Counted from the first letter of the stretch, positions 18,609 through 26,495 are shown. The stretch: 64,000 nucleotides of DNA from JAACEU01 sp043816165 (GCA_043816165.1 JBDRIE010000037.1:3063-67062), one strand, 5' to 3'. Notes: a model not told the origin generated them from the letters alone. Numbers and translations: made by a program.

Positions 18609-18635
18609 TTAGCACTCTTGATTATAGAGTGCTAA
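18609..18635 (-). promoter_or_regulatory. CIRCE operator (HrcA binding site)
   Basis: TTAGCACTC, nine spacer bases, then GAGTGCTAA is a perfect match to the CIRCE element bound by the heat-shock repressor HrcA. It overlaps the -10 box of the clpC promoter, so bound HrcA would block transcription until heat or protein damage inactivates it. The hrcA gene itself is not in this window. Confidence 0.95.
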
Positions 18636-18649
18636 TGAAGCAATGTCAA
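18621..18649 (-). promoter_or_regulatory. Consensus sigma-70 promoter of clpC
   Basis: TTGACA (complement of 18644-18649) and TATAAT (complement of 18621-18626) are both exact consensus with an exact 17-bp spacer. This is one of the strongest promoters in the window. Initiation near 18614 leaves a leader of about 130 nt before clpC. The CIRCE palindrome covers the -10 hexamer. The promoter sits immediately after the stop of the upstream lipoprotein gene (18659). Confidence 0.9.
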
Positions 18650-18658
18650 ATGGGGAAA

Positions 18659-19885
18659 TTATTCTTCTTCGATTGCAAAAAGACTGTTAGCCATATATAG
18701 CATAATGTCTTTATATTCAGGATTCCCCGAGATCATAAAAGTCTTAGCTTCAAGGGTTGTATACACTGTATAAAGACTCCCGGACTGTACAACAGTCAAC
18801 GTCTTTCCATCACCTGCGATAGTTGATCCGGCTGGAACATCTCCGGAAATAACATCCAAAGAAATCAACTCATTATTGTCGGTTATCGGTTCATCGTTAA
18901 ATCCGTAATGACGAATAACATCTGCATTTCCGGATGACCCGGCATAATACCAACTGGCAGGGTACTTACCTGCAAACAAATGTGGCAAACTCTCAAAAGT
19001 TGCAAATTTCATATCCGGGACTGTCATATTCTCGTCAGTCTCATCAACTAAAGGTTCATCACTCTCATCGTCTCCAAAGTCCAGCTCCACATCCTCCTCT
19101 GCGTCTTCTGTATCAAAATCCTCATCTTCCACAGTAAATCCGGTAAATTTGAATTCTGACAACATTTCAGCGAAGTTGTTTCGAGTATCAGACTCAGTAT
19201 TTTCGCTATAAAGCAGCTCAATTGTGTAGATAAAACCACTTCTATATACGTGATAAGTTTCACCACCAAGCACATCCACATACAAAGCATCCAAAGGAGT
19301 TGACCCGATTTTTCTGATAGTAGAGGCGAAATCATCCATCTCTACGTATGTTTTAGATGCATAGTCAAAAATAGCAGACCCTTCCTCTTCTCCTTCCGGA
19401 GTAACAACCGGTTCATATTGGAATAATTCCTGCGAAATTTGAAAAGTGGACTCGTCAGGAGCTGTAAATTCTATCAAAGAATCGGTTTCTGTAACTTCAT
19501 AATTGTCATAAACCGCTAATTGTACGCCAAAATCCGTATTTTTGAACTCAACCAACTCAGGATCCTTTTCTATCTCATGCAAAGCCTCGACTACAGAAAT
19601 TCCGGTCACCTCAAACACTCCATCATCTTGATTCAAAAAACCAATCACTTGAACTCTATTTTCCAAATAATTATTGCTGGAAAGATTAACAGATAGGCTC
19701 CTGATCGGCGTATCAGCAATACCATCGTTAAGCAAATGAGTCCCTGCCACGGAATCATTAGTAGACTGTTCTGACAATATACCGGTCAAGGTTGTTAATT
19801 CAGGTTCATCTTTAAAAGCATCGTCAATTCCACAACCCGCAACAAAAACAAGTAAAGCACCAAACACTAGAGCTAATTTTTTCAT
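18659..19885 (-). CDS. Predicted lipoprotein of unknown function
   Basis: A signal peptide ends in a lipobox, FVAGC at residues 14-18, so Cys18 would be lipidated. The rest (408 aa) is extracytoplasmic. Residues 30-110 look like a beta-rich OB-like segment (LTGILSEQSTNDSVAG; RVQVIGFLNQDDGVFEVTGISVVEAL). A very acidic stretch (EDEDFDTEDAEEDVELDFGD) lies near 255-285. The C-terminal 120 residues (PHLFAGKYPASWYYAGSSG onward) resemble surface or PsbP-like folds, but I cannot assign a family. It lies upstream of clpC and downstream of ruvB, with 44 bp between. Confidence 0.75.
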   Translation of the reverse strand: MKKLALVFGALLVFVAGCGIDDAFKDEPELTTLTGILSEQSTNDSVAGTHLLNDGIADTPIRSLSVNLSSNNYLENRVQVIGFLNQDDGVFEVTGISVVEALHEIEKDPELVEFKNTDFGVQLAVYDNYEVTETDSLIEFTAPDESTFQISQELFQYEPVVTPEGEEEGSAIFDYASKTYVEMDDFASTIRKIGSTPLDALYVDVLGGETYHVYRSGFIYTIELLYSENTESDTRNNFAEMLSEFKFTGFTVEDEDFDTEDAEEDVELDFGDDESDEPLVDETDENMTVPDMKFATFESLPHLFAGKYPASWYYAGSSGNADVIRHYGFNDEPITDNNELISLDVISGDVPAGSTIAGDGKTLTVVQSGSLYTVYTTLEAKTFMISGNPEYKDIMLYMANSLFAIEEE

Positions 19886-19929
19886 ATATCAAATATTAAA
19901 TTTAACAAACGCAATTATATAAAAGTAAA

Positions 19930-20943
19930 CTATCTTTGTAAACTAAGATGATCGACTGCCCGTTTGGTAGCAATTCGACCCCTGGACGTTCTCTCCAGAA
20001 ATCCAAGTTGGATCAGAAAAGGCTCATAAATATCTTCAACAGTTCCTTGTTCTTCACAAATGGCAGCGGCAAGGGTATTTAAACCCACCGGACCACCATC
20101 GAATTTATCGATAATAATAGATAAAATCTCCCTGTCCGTCATGTCCAAGCCCAAATCGTCAATCCCCACCGCCTTAAGAGCCTCATTTACGATGTTTACG
20201 TCAATAATAGAGCCATTTTTTACATCTGCGAAATCTCGAACCCTTTTCAACAAGCGATTAGCTATTCTCGGAGTTTGTCTACATGATTTCGAAAGGATGT
20301 TAGCCATTTTTTCATCTATATTGCATTCCAAAATACCTGCTGATCTCAAAATAATATTCTTTATGTCTTCATTTGTATAAAATTGAAGTTTAAAAACATT
20401 TCCAAATCTGGACCTCAAAGGAGCAGATAGCATATTCATCTTTGTTGTCGCGCCAATCAATGTAAATTTTGGGAGATTAATACGCATATTTCGCGCTGAG
20501 GGGCCTTTTCCAATAATAATATCAATCCCAAAATCCTCCATTGCCGTGTAAAGAACCTCTTCCACAACAGGTTTCAAGCGATGTATTTCATCAATAAATA
20601 AAATATCATTTTCTTGTAAATTTGAAATTATTGAAGCCACATCTCCTTGTTTTTCCAGAGCAGGGCCTGATGTAACCTTCATACTTGACCCTATTTCTTT
20701 TGATATAATGCCCGCCAATGTGGTTTTTCCAAGACCGGGAGCTCCATGCAATAAAATATGATCCAATGAGTCATTTCGCTTCTTTGCCGCTTTGATGGAA
20801 ATATTTAGATTACCTTTTATCACTTTTTGCCCAATATACTCATCAAACGATTTCGGGCGAAGAGTATTTTCAAATTGCGAACTGCTATTATTCGCAAGAG
20901 GGGATAGAACCTTTTCGGCTTTTTCTTTATTACTTTCGATCAT
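19930..20943 (-). CDS. ruvB: Holliday junction helicase RuvB
   Basis: RuvB is the AAA+ motor that drives branch migration with RuvA. TLRPKSFDEYIGQ precedes Walker A GAPGLGKT near residue 57. Walker B is ILFIDEIHRL, and the sensor region is LIGATTKMNMLSAPLRSRFG. The C-terminal winged helix ends LERTSRGRIATKRAVDHL, where the usual form is RVATPRAY. ATG 20943 is chosen over the longer frame because MIESNKEKAEK leads directly into the conserved core. It overlaps the upstream PH-like gene by 14 bp. 337 aa is normal. ruvA and ruvC are not in the window. Confidence 0.95.
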   Translation of the reverse strand: MIESNKEKAEKVLSPLANNSSSQFENTLRPKSFDEYIGQKVIKGNLNISIKAAKKRNDSLDHILLHGAPGLGKTTLAGIISKEIGSSMKVTSGPALEKQGDVASIISNLQENDILFIDEIHRLKPVVEEVLYTAMEDFGIDIIIGKGPSARNMRINLPKFTLIGATTKMNMLSAPLRSRFGNVFKLQFYTNEDIKNIILRSAGILECNIDEKMANILSKSCRQTPRIANRLLKRVRDFADVKNGSIIDVNIVNEALKAVGIDDLGLDMTDREILSIIIDKFDGGPVGLNTLAAAICEEQGTVEDIYEPFLIQLGFLERTSRGRIATKRAVDHLSLQR

Positions 20944-21421
20944 GTAAATTTCTCGTTGAAAAAATATAATTTCTAACGCCTTCCGGATCAGGTGCGTCTT
21001 TGAATTCAATTGTGACGTAAGAACTCGGAGTATCTAATCGGAGTAAACCATAATCAAAAATCCAAAACCTGGACAAGATTCCTTTTTCTTCCGTCTGTAC
21101 ATCTTGAATATCTTTCAAAAAAGCCTCTGCCTCGTCTCTTACAGTCAGATATTTCCAATCTATATGGATTATCCTTTCATTAGTAATAATTACTTTATCC
21201 AACCAATAAATAAGAGAAACGTATATCAAAACCAAAGTAAACAGCGTAAATACCATCAAGTGCAAAATAACAGCCCATTTCGTAGATAAAACCGGGCTAA
21301 ACAAAAACAACATCAAGAAAAATGGAAAACTACCAAGTATAACCTTTAAAACATCCAATACAAAAGGCGTTGGATGATGATGTATGACTTTAATAATTCG
21401 TTCCCCTTCACGTAATCGCAT
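20930..21421 (-). CDS. PH-domain (bPH2/DUF304-like) membrane protein
   Basis: Two hydrophobic segments at about residues 22-45 and 48-72 form a membrane hairpin. A bacterial PH-like domain follows: VIITNERIIHIDWKYLTVRDEAEAFLKDIQDVQTEEKG, then FDYGLLRLDTPSSYVTIEFKDAPDPEGVRNYI. Proteins of this class are small membrane proteins of uncertain role. The 163 aa gene overlaps ruvB by 14 bp and is likely co-transcribed with it. It starts 20 bp from the divergent protease gene. Confidence 0.75.
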   Translation of the reverse strand: MRLREGERIIKVIHHHPTPFVLDVLKVILGSFPFFLMLFLFSPVLSTKWAVILHLMVFTLFTLVLIYVSLIYWLDKVIITNERIIHIDWKYLTVRDEAEAFLKDIQDVQTEEKGILSRFWIFDYGLLRLDTPSSYVTIEFKDAPDPEGVRNYIFSTRNLHDRK

Positions 21422-21435
21422 AATAATTGTAGAAT
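21407..21435 (+). promoter_or_regulatory. Possible promoter of the CPBP protease gene
   Basis: TTCACG (21407-21412), 17 bp, then TAGAAT (21430-21435). Initiation would fall at or within a base or two of the ATG at 21442, so the transcript may be leaderless. The -35 box is a weak match, and it overlaps the start of the divergent PH-like gene. Confidence 0.4.
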
Positions 21436-21441
21436 ATAACC

Positions 21442-22182
21442 ATGAAAAAGTATTTTCAAGCGCCCTGGAACACCAAGGACATTATTATAACCATATTAGT
21501 TGTAATTGGTCTACTCGGAATCTCTCTTTATGCGATGGATGTTTTTAATGTTAAGGAATTTATCGAAGGCTCAAAGAGCAGAGGACTATGGTTATTGCTT
21601 GTATTTGTGTTCCAATGGGTATTGATTGCGGCTCCAATATTGGTGCTTACAGGAATAAAATACAAGTTTAGCTTCAAGAATTTTGGAATAAATAAGGTAA
21701 GCGTTTGGAATATTATAAAACTGGTGGCTTCAGGATATTTATTATTTTTGGGAATCTCTTTCATAGTATATTTATTAACATTATATACAGACATCAGAAT
21801 CCCGGGATATCAAGTCCAGGAGCGGATATTGCCTTTATTTGGCGATAATGTTTTAGCCCTAATAATTTCAGGAGTATTGATAATTGCTGTGGCACCGGTT
21901 ATAGAAGAAGTCTTCTTTAGAGGATTTTTGTTGCGATCGTTGTCAAATAAAATGGGTATTTTTTATGGGAGCATACTTACAGCTCTCATATTCGCACTAC
22001 TACATTTACAGCCGAGCTCAATCATCCCTGTATTTATACTTGGATTGATCATAAATTCACTTGTAATCAAGAGTAAATCGATAATTCCCGCCATCGCATT
22101 CCACGCTTTCAACAATGCAGTAGCCTTCACTATCGAGTTATTGATCCTAAAAGAAGTTGTAAAAATTGAAGAAATAGTATAG
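21442..22182 (+). CDS. CPBP-family intramembrane protease
   Basis: This is a multi-pass membrane protein (about seven hydrophobic segments over 246 aa) of the CAAX-protease/bacteriocin-processing (Abi) family. The three catalytic motifs are visible: EEVFFRGFLLR near residue 155, FALLHLQP near 188 (the His), and IAFHAFNNAVAF near 215. These proteins cleave membrane substrates or act in bacteriocin immunity and stress. The substrate here is unknown. It precedes tRNA-Arg by 24 bp on the same strand. Confidence 0.88.
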   Translation: MKKYFQAPWNTKDIIITILVVIGLLGISLYAMDVFNVKEFIEGSKSRGLWLLLVFVFQWVLIAAPILVLTGIKYKFSFKNFGINKVSVWNIIKLVASGYLLFLGISFIVYLLTLYTDIRIPGYQVQERILPLFGDNVLALIISGVLIIAVAPVIEEVFFRGFLLRSLSNKMGIFYGSILTALIFALLHLQPSSIIPVFILGLIINSLVIKSKSIIPAIAFHAFNNAVAFTIELLILKEVVKIEEIV

Positions 22183-22206
22183 AAATTTAGCAATATAAAC
22201 AATTAT

Positions 22207-22283
22207 GCCCGAGTAGCTCAGCTGGATAGAGCAGCGCCCTTCTAAGGCGAAGGTCACAGGTTCAAATCCTGTCTCGGGTACCA
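22207..22283 (+). tRNA. tRNA-Arg (anticodon TCT)
   Basis: The acceptor GCCCGAG pairs with CTCGGGT (the first pair is G-T), followed by discriminator A and an encoded CCA. The D arm is GCTC/GAGC. The anticodon loop CTTCTAA gives TCT, and the T arm is ACAGG-TTCAAAT-CCTGT. The outermost anticodon-stem pair is a G-A mismatch. It reads AGA codons, which are abundant in this AT-rich genome. Confidence 0.95.
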
Positions 22284-22504
22284 TACGCGAGGCTTGCCGA
22301 AGGCAAACGTAGAGTCTTTGAAATCCCAAAACAAAGAGTTGACAAAAAAGGAAGAATATGGTTAAATTCAATGCTTTGTTCCTTGAAAATTTGTACTTAT
22401 TTTAGTTGATAAAAAGGTGGAGTGAACGGAAAATTTACTCTGCTTGGTTCGTTTCCCAAATGGAGAAGCGAATCACAGAATACAAACTCACAGAGGAGGA
22501 ATCT
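22284..22504 (+). other. tRNA trailer and leader of the first GC-rich cassette
   Basis: The tRNA trailer holds a small hairpin (TTGCC-GAA-GGCAA at 22294-22306). A promoter follows at 22339. Then comes a boxA-like motif at 22377-22393 (TGTTCCTTGAAAATTTG) and about 110 nt of untranslated leader up to the Shine-Dalgarno site at 22493. The frame open from TTG 22406 covers part of this leader, but the SD-led ATG at 22505 is the better start. Confidence 0.5.
22339..22367 (+). promoter_or_regulatory. Promoter of the first GC-rich cassette
   Basis: Consensus TTGACA (22339-22344) is followed by 17 bp and TTAAAT (22362-22367), or by 18 bp and TAAATT. Initiation near 22374 would put the boxA-like motif within the first nucleotides of the RNA. 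Confidence 0.65.
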
Positions 22505-22744
22505 ATGCACTTGAGCATTATTGCGTCCGCTGACCAAGCGTCAGCCTATTCACTCGGGCATCAGTTCTTGCTGATGTTCGTGATCATCTGTTTAGCGGGG
22601 ATCTTGGTTTTAGGACTTGTTGTCTATGGGATCGTGCCCATGATCAAGAACAACCGTTTGACCTTTCGCAAGGAGTCTCACGAACGCTTGCCGCACAGAC
22701 CCAACGTCCGACGCATCCCGCGTCCACGTGACCAACGGTACTAG
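22505..22744 (+). CDS. Small single-pass membrane protein, GC-rich orphan
   Basis: I do not recognise this 79-residue protein. A short polar N-terminus is followed by one hydrophobic helix (about residues 19-43: FLLMFVIICLAGILVLGLVVYG). A strongly basic, Arg/His/Pro-rich tail (RLPHRPNVRRIPRPRDQR) would face the cytoplasm or bind nucleic acid or phospholipid. The start is decided by a strong Shine-Dalgarno GAGGAGGA at 22493-22500. GC content and codon choice (ATC, CGC, GTC, CTG) are unlike the AT-rich neighbours and suggest transfer. A 27-residue gene follows after 3 bp. Confidence 0.7.
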   Translation: MHLSIIASADQASAYSLGHQFLLMFVIICLAGILVLGLVVYGIVPMIKNNRLTFRKESHERLPHRPNVRRIPRPRDQRY

Positions 22745-22747
22745 AGG

Positions 22748-22831
22748 ATGCCGGGAATCACTGAGATCATCGTCGTAGTCGCTATCATAGCGATCGTACT
22801 GACCGCATCATTCCTCAAAAAAAAGAGGTAA
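22748..22831 (+). CDS. 27-residue hydrophobic peptide
   Basis: ATG 22748 lies 3 bp after the previous stop and just after TAGAGG, a weak Shine-Dalgarno site. The peptide begins MPGITEIIVVVAIIAIVL and ends SFLKKKR: one membrane helix plus a basic end. The N-terminus is faintly TatA-like, but the Phe-Gly hinge and amphipathic helix are missing, so I do not call it TatA. Its GC-rich codons match the preceding gene. The two would be co-transcribed and end at the terminator at 22921. Confidence 0.55.
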   Translation: MPGITEIIVVVAIIAIVLTASFLKKKR

Positions 22832-22920
22832 CACACGAAACACATGCCCTTCCACGGTGCCAAGTAACGTCAATCCCTCCCAACGTTCACTCCCGCACCT
22901 TTTTGTTAACTATTGCAATG

Positions 22921-22945
22921 AAGAACACTTGAAAGTGTTCTTTTT
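22921..22945 (+). terminator. Intrinsic terminator of the first GC-rich cassette
   Basis: A perfect 10-bp stem (AAGAACACTT and AAGTGTTCTT) with a 2-nt loop runs into a T-rich tract. It closes the transcript of the two small membrane protein genes and lies 38 bp before the LamG gene. Confidence 0.85.
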
Positions 22946-22982
22946 GTGTTATAATCCAAAATGAAAATTTTAACCAAATATC

Positions 22983-24185
22983 ATGGAGAAAAAAACAAAA
23001 TCAATTCTAATTATAATCGTTATATTAGCCTTGGCAGCCGGCGCGGCTTATTATTTTTATTACAGAGGACTCGAGGCAGAACCACCATCACTTGAAAGCA
23101 TGAGCACAACATTCCAGGGCAGTACAAAAGACAAAAACAAGTTCTCGTGGAGCAAAGACCAAATTGCATCCTTCGAAGGCATAGGTAATGAAAATAAGCT
23201 GGAAGAGGGCTTGAACTGGAGATATTTTGACAAAAAAATAACAACATCAGAATTATTCCTGGAAAGAATAGTACCAATCGAGAACGGCTGGGCAAAGGCT
23301 CTGGTCTATAATTCGATAGAAAACGAATGTATAGAAGGGGAAGCGGGTTTTGTAGAAATATACAAAGCTGACGATAGAGGAATTAATGATTTTTGTCCGT
23401 TAGCAATCACGGTATCCGGTGAAACTTTTTTCCATGGGGGGCTAAATCCTGAAGATTACGCGGATTTTGATAGAATCGCAGGGAATCTTTCCAAAATAAA
23501 AGAAAAAATTACAGAAGACACTTGGGTACTAATTCCATTACCAAAAGACTACAACGAATTACAATCAACAACGAACTATTATTTCTTAAACGGACCAAAT
23601 TCTGATCAATTAAGTTCTCAGGCAAAAGTAGAAGGCGCAAATCTGGCATGGGTGAAAGTGAAATCAACAGTTTTTGAAGACGAAATAGTTGCGATTCTTA
23701 AGCAAAATATGGACGAAACCCATTATTTAATCGATGAAGTTTCATTAGCAAACAGCAACGAAATAACAATGGTTATAAAAGGAAGAATAGACACAGAATG
23801 GTCAAAAGATGTGGATAATGGAATATTGGCGCAAACAGATGCAGGACACAAAATATATTGGGCGGGCCAAAAAGGTAAAATACGAGCTACATTTAAATTC
23901 GAAGATGGTAAGAATTTCTTTGTTGACGCATCTGACGTGAATTACTACACAACGGATGAAGACCAAGTCATAGTTGCTGTATATGATGGACAAACAATGT
24001 ATCTCTACAGAGACGGAGAACTGCTGGATTCTAGAAAGATTGGAAGAAATTTAAAAACATCAACCGGCCCAACTTCTATAGGAGCATCTCCTGAAGGGGA
24101 GAATTATTTCAAAGGTTACCTAAAAGAAGTCTCGATCTACAACAGAGCATTTACACCTGAAGAAGTTGCAGCAATCAAGTATTAG
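22983..24185 (+). CDS. Membrane-anchored LamG-type lectin-domain protein
   Basis: A basic N-terminus and hydrophobic segment (residues 7-27) anchor the protein, with the bulk outside. Residues 30-230 have no family I recognise. The C-terminal 150 residues match a concanavalin A-like LamG jelly roll. Diagnostic parts are VIVAVYDGQTMYLYRDGELLDSRKIG, then TSIGASPEGENYFKGYLKEVSIYNRAFTPEEVAAI. That ending is the classic LamG tail. Such domains bind glycans or act as surface adhesion modules. The 400 aa gene converges on the SLH-peptidase gene with 3 bp between. A TATAAT at 22950-22955 may serve as its -10. Confidence 0.82.
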   Translation: MEKKTKSILIIIVILALAAGAAYYFYYRGLEAEPPSLESMSTTFQGSTKDKNKFSWSKDQIASFEGIGNENKLEEGLNWRYFDKKITTSELFLERIVPIENGWAKALVYNSIENECIEGEAGFVEIYKADDRGINDFCPLAITVSGETFFHGGLNPEDYADFDRIAGNLSKIKEKITEDTWVLIPLPKDYNELQSTTNYYFLNGPNSDQLSSQAKVEGANLAWVKVKSTVFEDEIVAILKQNMDETHYLIDEVSLANSNEITMVIKGRIDTEWSKDVDNGILAQTDAGHKIYWAGQKGKIRATFKFEDGKNFFVDASDVNYYTTDEDQVIVAVYDGQTMYLYRDGELLDSRKIGRNLKTSTGPTSIGASPEGENYFKGYLKEVSIYNRAFTPEEVAAIKY

Positions 24186-24188
24186 AAA

Positions 24189-26006
24189 TTATTTCATCAC
24201 CTGCATCAATTTGTAGATGGCATAAGCCACTTCACCACGGCTCATCCCTTTGTCAGGTTCTAAATATGTTATGCTGGAATTAATAATCCCAAGTTCCTTA
24301 GCGTAAGCAATATATGGAGCGTACCATTCAGTCTTTAGCACGTCTTTGTATGGGTTTTTAGATACCTCAGGATTCACATCAACACCCATCCCGTTAAATA
24401 AAATTTTATAAAATTCGGCTTTATTTACAGTATTCGCCGGCTTGAAAGTTCCATCAGAATATCCATTCACAACTCCATTGTTATATGCTGTATAAAGATA
24501 TCCGCCATACCATTGCGACTTATCTGTATCTGAAAATGGCAAATTTCCATTTGAAATTTCTTGTTTCAATCCTTCAAAAATAAACTTAATAGCTTCAACT
24601 CGGCTCACAGTCTGATCAGGTCTGAATGTCCCATCAGGATAACCGGCAACTACACCTTCAGTTACTAAATAATTAACTGCCGAATAATACTCATGACTTT
24701 CTGATAAATCAGAGAAGACTACAGTGACTTCATTTCCAACAATATCAAACCAATCTGAATGATACGATTCACCATTATATTCTATAATAAATCTGTCTCT
24801 ACCTTCACTCAAACGGCTAAATTCACCAATCAAATTCCCAACATTACCAAAATCAATATTTCTTACAATAGAAGGTTTTGGAGTAAACAGACCATTGTCA
24901 GATTTAATGATTATTTCTCCCTCAAATCCATCTTTGTAAGCATTGTCATACTGATCTCTCAAAAGAATCGTAAATTCACCATCTTGCCCCTCATAATAGA
25001 CTGAAGAAACAGCATAATCGAACTGCAATACAGGTGGGTCCGGAATTACCTCGACCTCCTCAACAACCTCCTCTTCCTCAACGACCTCCTCCTCAACAAC
25101 CTCCTCCTCATCAACTTCTGGAACATACGAATCCGTTGAAACATTTCCATCTAAATACTTTTGGACATATTTCATTGAATTAACCGTTGTCGAGAGCGCA
25201 TCACTTTGCCCCAAGCCTTCGTTTACAGCCGAAAAGAAGTCTAAACCGGCATCAGAAGCTTCCTGCCATGTAAATGGCCAATAAGGATGCCAAGGCGCAG
25301 AATCATTATCGATCTGGAAATGTAAATGAGGTGTGGTCGCAGTACCCGTGTCACCGGACAAAGCAATTTTATCACCTTTTACTACAACATCACCTTCAGA
25401 TACCAAAAGACTTCCCAAGTGACTATAAGATGAAAACAAAGTTTCATTAGCATTCGGATCATTCAAAGAAGGAAAATTATTATGCTGAATGACTACATGA
25501 TTACCAAACCCGGAAGTTTGATTAACAGCCTTCACCACAGTTCCATTTGCAATAGAATAAATCGGAGTTCCGTTTGGAACCTTTATATCTACGGCAGGGT
25601 GTGAGCCGGCATTTTCATAACCATCCAATAAATAATTTCCCATATACACAACTGGATACGTAATTTTCGCATTTCTAATAACATCATCCGAAGCATCACC
25701 CCATTCCAAGTTGTCCGCACTTGTCTTTAGTTGATCAGGATCGTAATAAGGAATACTCACAAGGTCTCCACTATTCATAGCACCATAAGAATAATCCCAT
25801 TCATCAGAGTCCATAGCCATCCAATCAGGCACTTGTTGTATAGGATAAACAGTCCCGTCAAACGGCTCGTGTTCAGGATAACCAATAATACTTGTTCGAA
25901 GTAAATAAGAAATATCTCCTGCCAAAAATGACGATGTAAAAATCACAGAAAGTATCAAAATCAACAGCGCAAGCCGTCCACCACTATGTTTTAGGAACTT
26001 TTTCAT
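24189..26006 (-). CDS. M23 peptidase with three SLH domains
   Basis: This secreted protein (605 aa) probably cuts or remodels peptidoglycan while anchored to the wall. A signal peptide covers residues 1-30. The M23 (LytM) domain spans about 115-240, with zinc ligands in HPAVD (H136, D140) and HLHF (H217, H219), plus H196. A Val/Glu-rich linker follows near 298-325, then an Ig-like segment at 330-430. Three SLH repeats fill 432-605 (VAGYPDGTFRPDQTVSRVEA is the first hallmark). SLH domains bind pyruvylated wall polymer, matching the CsaB-like gene at 1.3 kb. Confidence 0.92.
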   Translation of the reverse strand: MKKFLKHSGGRLALLILILSVIFTSSFLAGDISYLLRTSIIGYPEHEPFDGTVYPIQQVPDWMAMDSDEWDYSYGAMNSGDLVSIPYYDPDQLKTSADNLEWGDASDDVIRNAKITYPVVYMGNYLLDGYENAGSHPAVDIKVPNGTPIYSIANGTVVKAVNQTSGFGNHVVIQHNNFPSLNDPNANETLFSSYSHLGSLLVSEGDVVVKGDKIALSGDTGTATTPHLHFQIDNDSAPWHPYWPFTWQEASDAGLDFFSAVNEGLGQSDALSTTVNSMKYVQKYLDGNVSTDSYVPEVDEEEVVEEEVVEEEEVVEEVEVIPDPPVLQFDYAVSSVYYEGQDGEFTILLRDQYDNAYKDGFEGEIIIKSDNGLFTPKPSIVRNIDFGNVGNLIGEFSRLSEGRDRFIIEYNGESYHSDWFDIVGNEVTVVFSDLSESHEYYSAVNYLVTEGVVAGYPDGTFRPDQTVSRVEAIKFIFEGLKQEISNGNLPFSDTDKSQWYGGYLYTAYNNGVVNGYSDGTFKPANTVNKAEFYKILFNGMGVDVNPEVSKNPYKDVLKTEWYAPYIAYAKELGIINSSITYLEPDKGMSRGEVAYAIYKLMQVMK

Positions 26007-26044
26007 TTTTATTATTTGTTTTTATTTTAAAAAAAGATTATAAA

Positions 26045-26073
26045 ATTATACCAAATATAGCCAAAAAAATCAA
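26045..26073 (-). promoter_or_regulatory. Promoter of the M23-SLH gene
   Basis: TTGATT (complement of 26068-26073), 17 bp, then TATAAT (complement of 26045-26050). TGG before the -10 also makes it an extended -10 (TGG-TATAAT). The leader is short, A-rich and without a Shine-Dalgarno site. The same TGG-TATAAT motif precedes the 3D-domain gene and the 51.2-52.6 kb gene. Confidence 0.65.
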
Positions 26074-26078
26074 TCACC

Positions 26079-26495
26079 ATGCCAATTACCAATAGTGAGG
26101 AAGAAACACTAAAATTTGCAGACGAAATAGCCGAAAAAGTAGAGAACGGTGGGGTAATTTGCATGTTTGGAGATTTAGGAACCGGCAAAACAACTTTGGC
26201 TAAAGGAATTGCCAAGTATTTCGGACTCGAAGAAATGACCATAAAAAGCCCCACCTACGCATTTATACGAAAGCACGAAGCGCATGACCGAAACATTTAC
26301 CATATCGATTTGTATCGCCTAAACCATATTGATGAACTTTTACTTCAAGAAATTGAGGAACTAATTGAAAATCCAAAAAATATAATCATTATCGAATGGG
26401 CAGACAGGATGGAAAAATATTTACCTGAACACAGAATCAACATTTATCTGGAATATATAGATGAAAAAAGACGAAATATTAGAAGTACGAGTTGA
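26079..26495 (+). CDS. tsaE: tRNA threonylcarbamoyladenosine biosynthesis protein TsaE
   Basis: TsaE is the small ATPase that works with TsaB and TsaD to make t6A37 on ANN-decoding tRNAs. Walker A FGDLGTGKTTLAKG is near residue 31. SPTYAFIRKHEAHDRNIYHIDLYRL near 59 and IIIIEWADRMEKYLPE near 103 are family hallmarks. At 138 aa it is normal. It is divergent from the M23-SLH gene and its 3' end overlaps the convergent 3D-domain gene by 17 bp. tsaB and tsaD are not in this window. Confidence 0.93.
   Translation: MPITNSEEETLKFADEIAEKVENGGVICMFGDLGTGKTTLAKGIAKYFGLEEMTIKSPTYAFIRKHEAHDRNIYHIDLYRLNHIDELLLQEIEELIENPKNIIIIEWADRMEKYLPEHRINIYLEYIDEKRRNIRSTS

Noticed and set aside
22739..22746. BioBrick-like scar TACTAGAG, suggesting engineered DNA
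   Set aside because: An 8-mer match with no other vector sequence is expected by chance; here it spans a stop codon and a weak SD.
22748..22831. TatA gene
   Set aside because: Only the first residues resemble TatA; the Phe-Gly hinge and amphipathic helix are absent in a 27-residue peptide.
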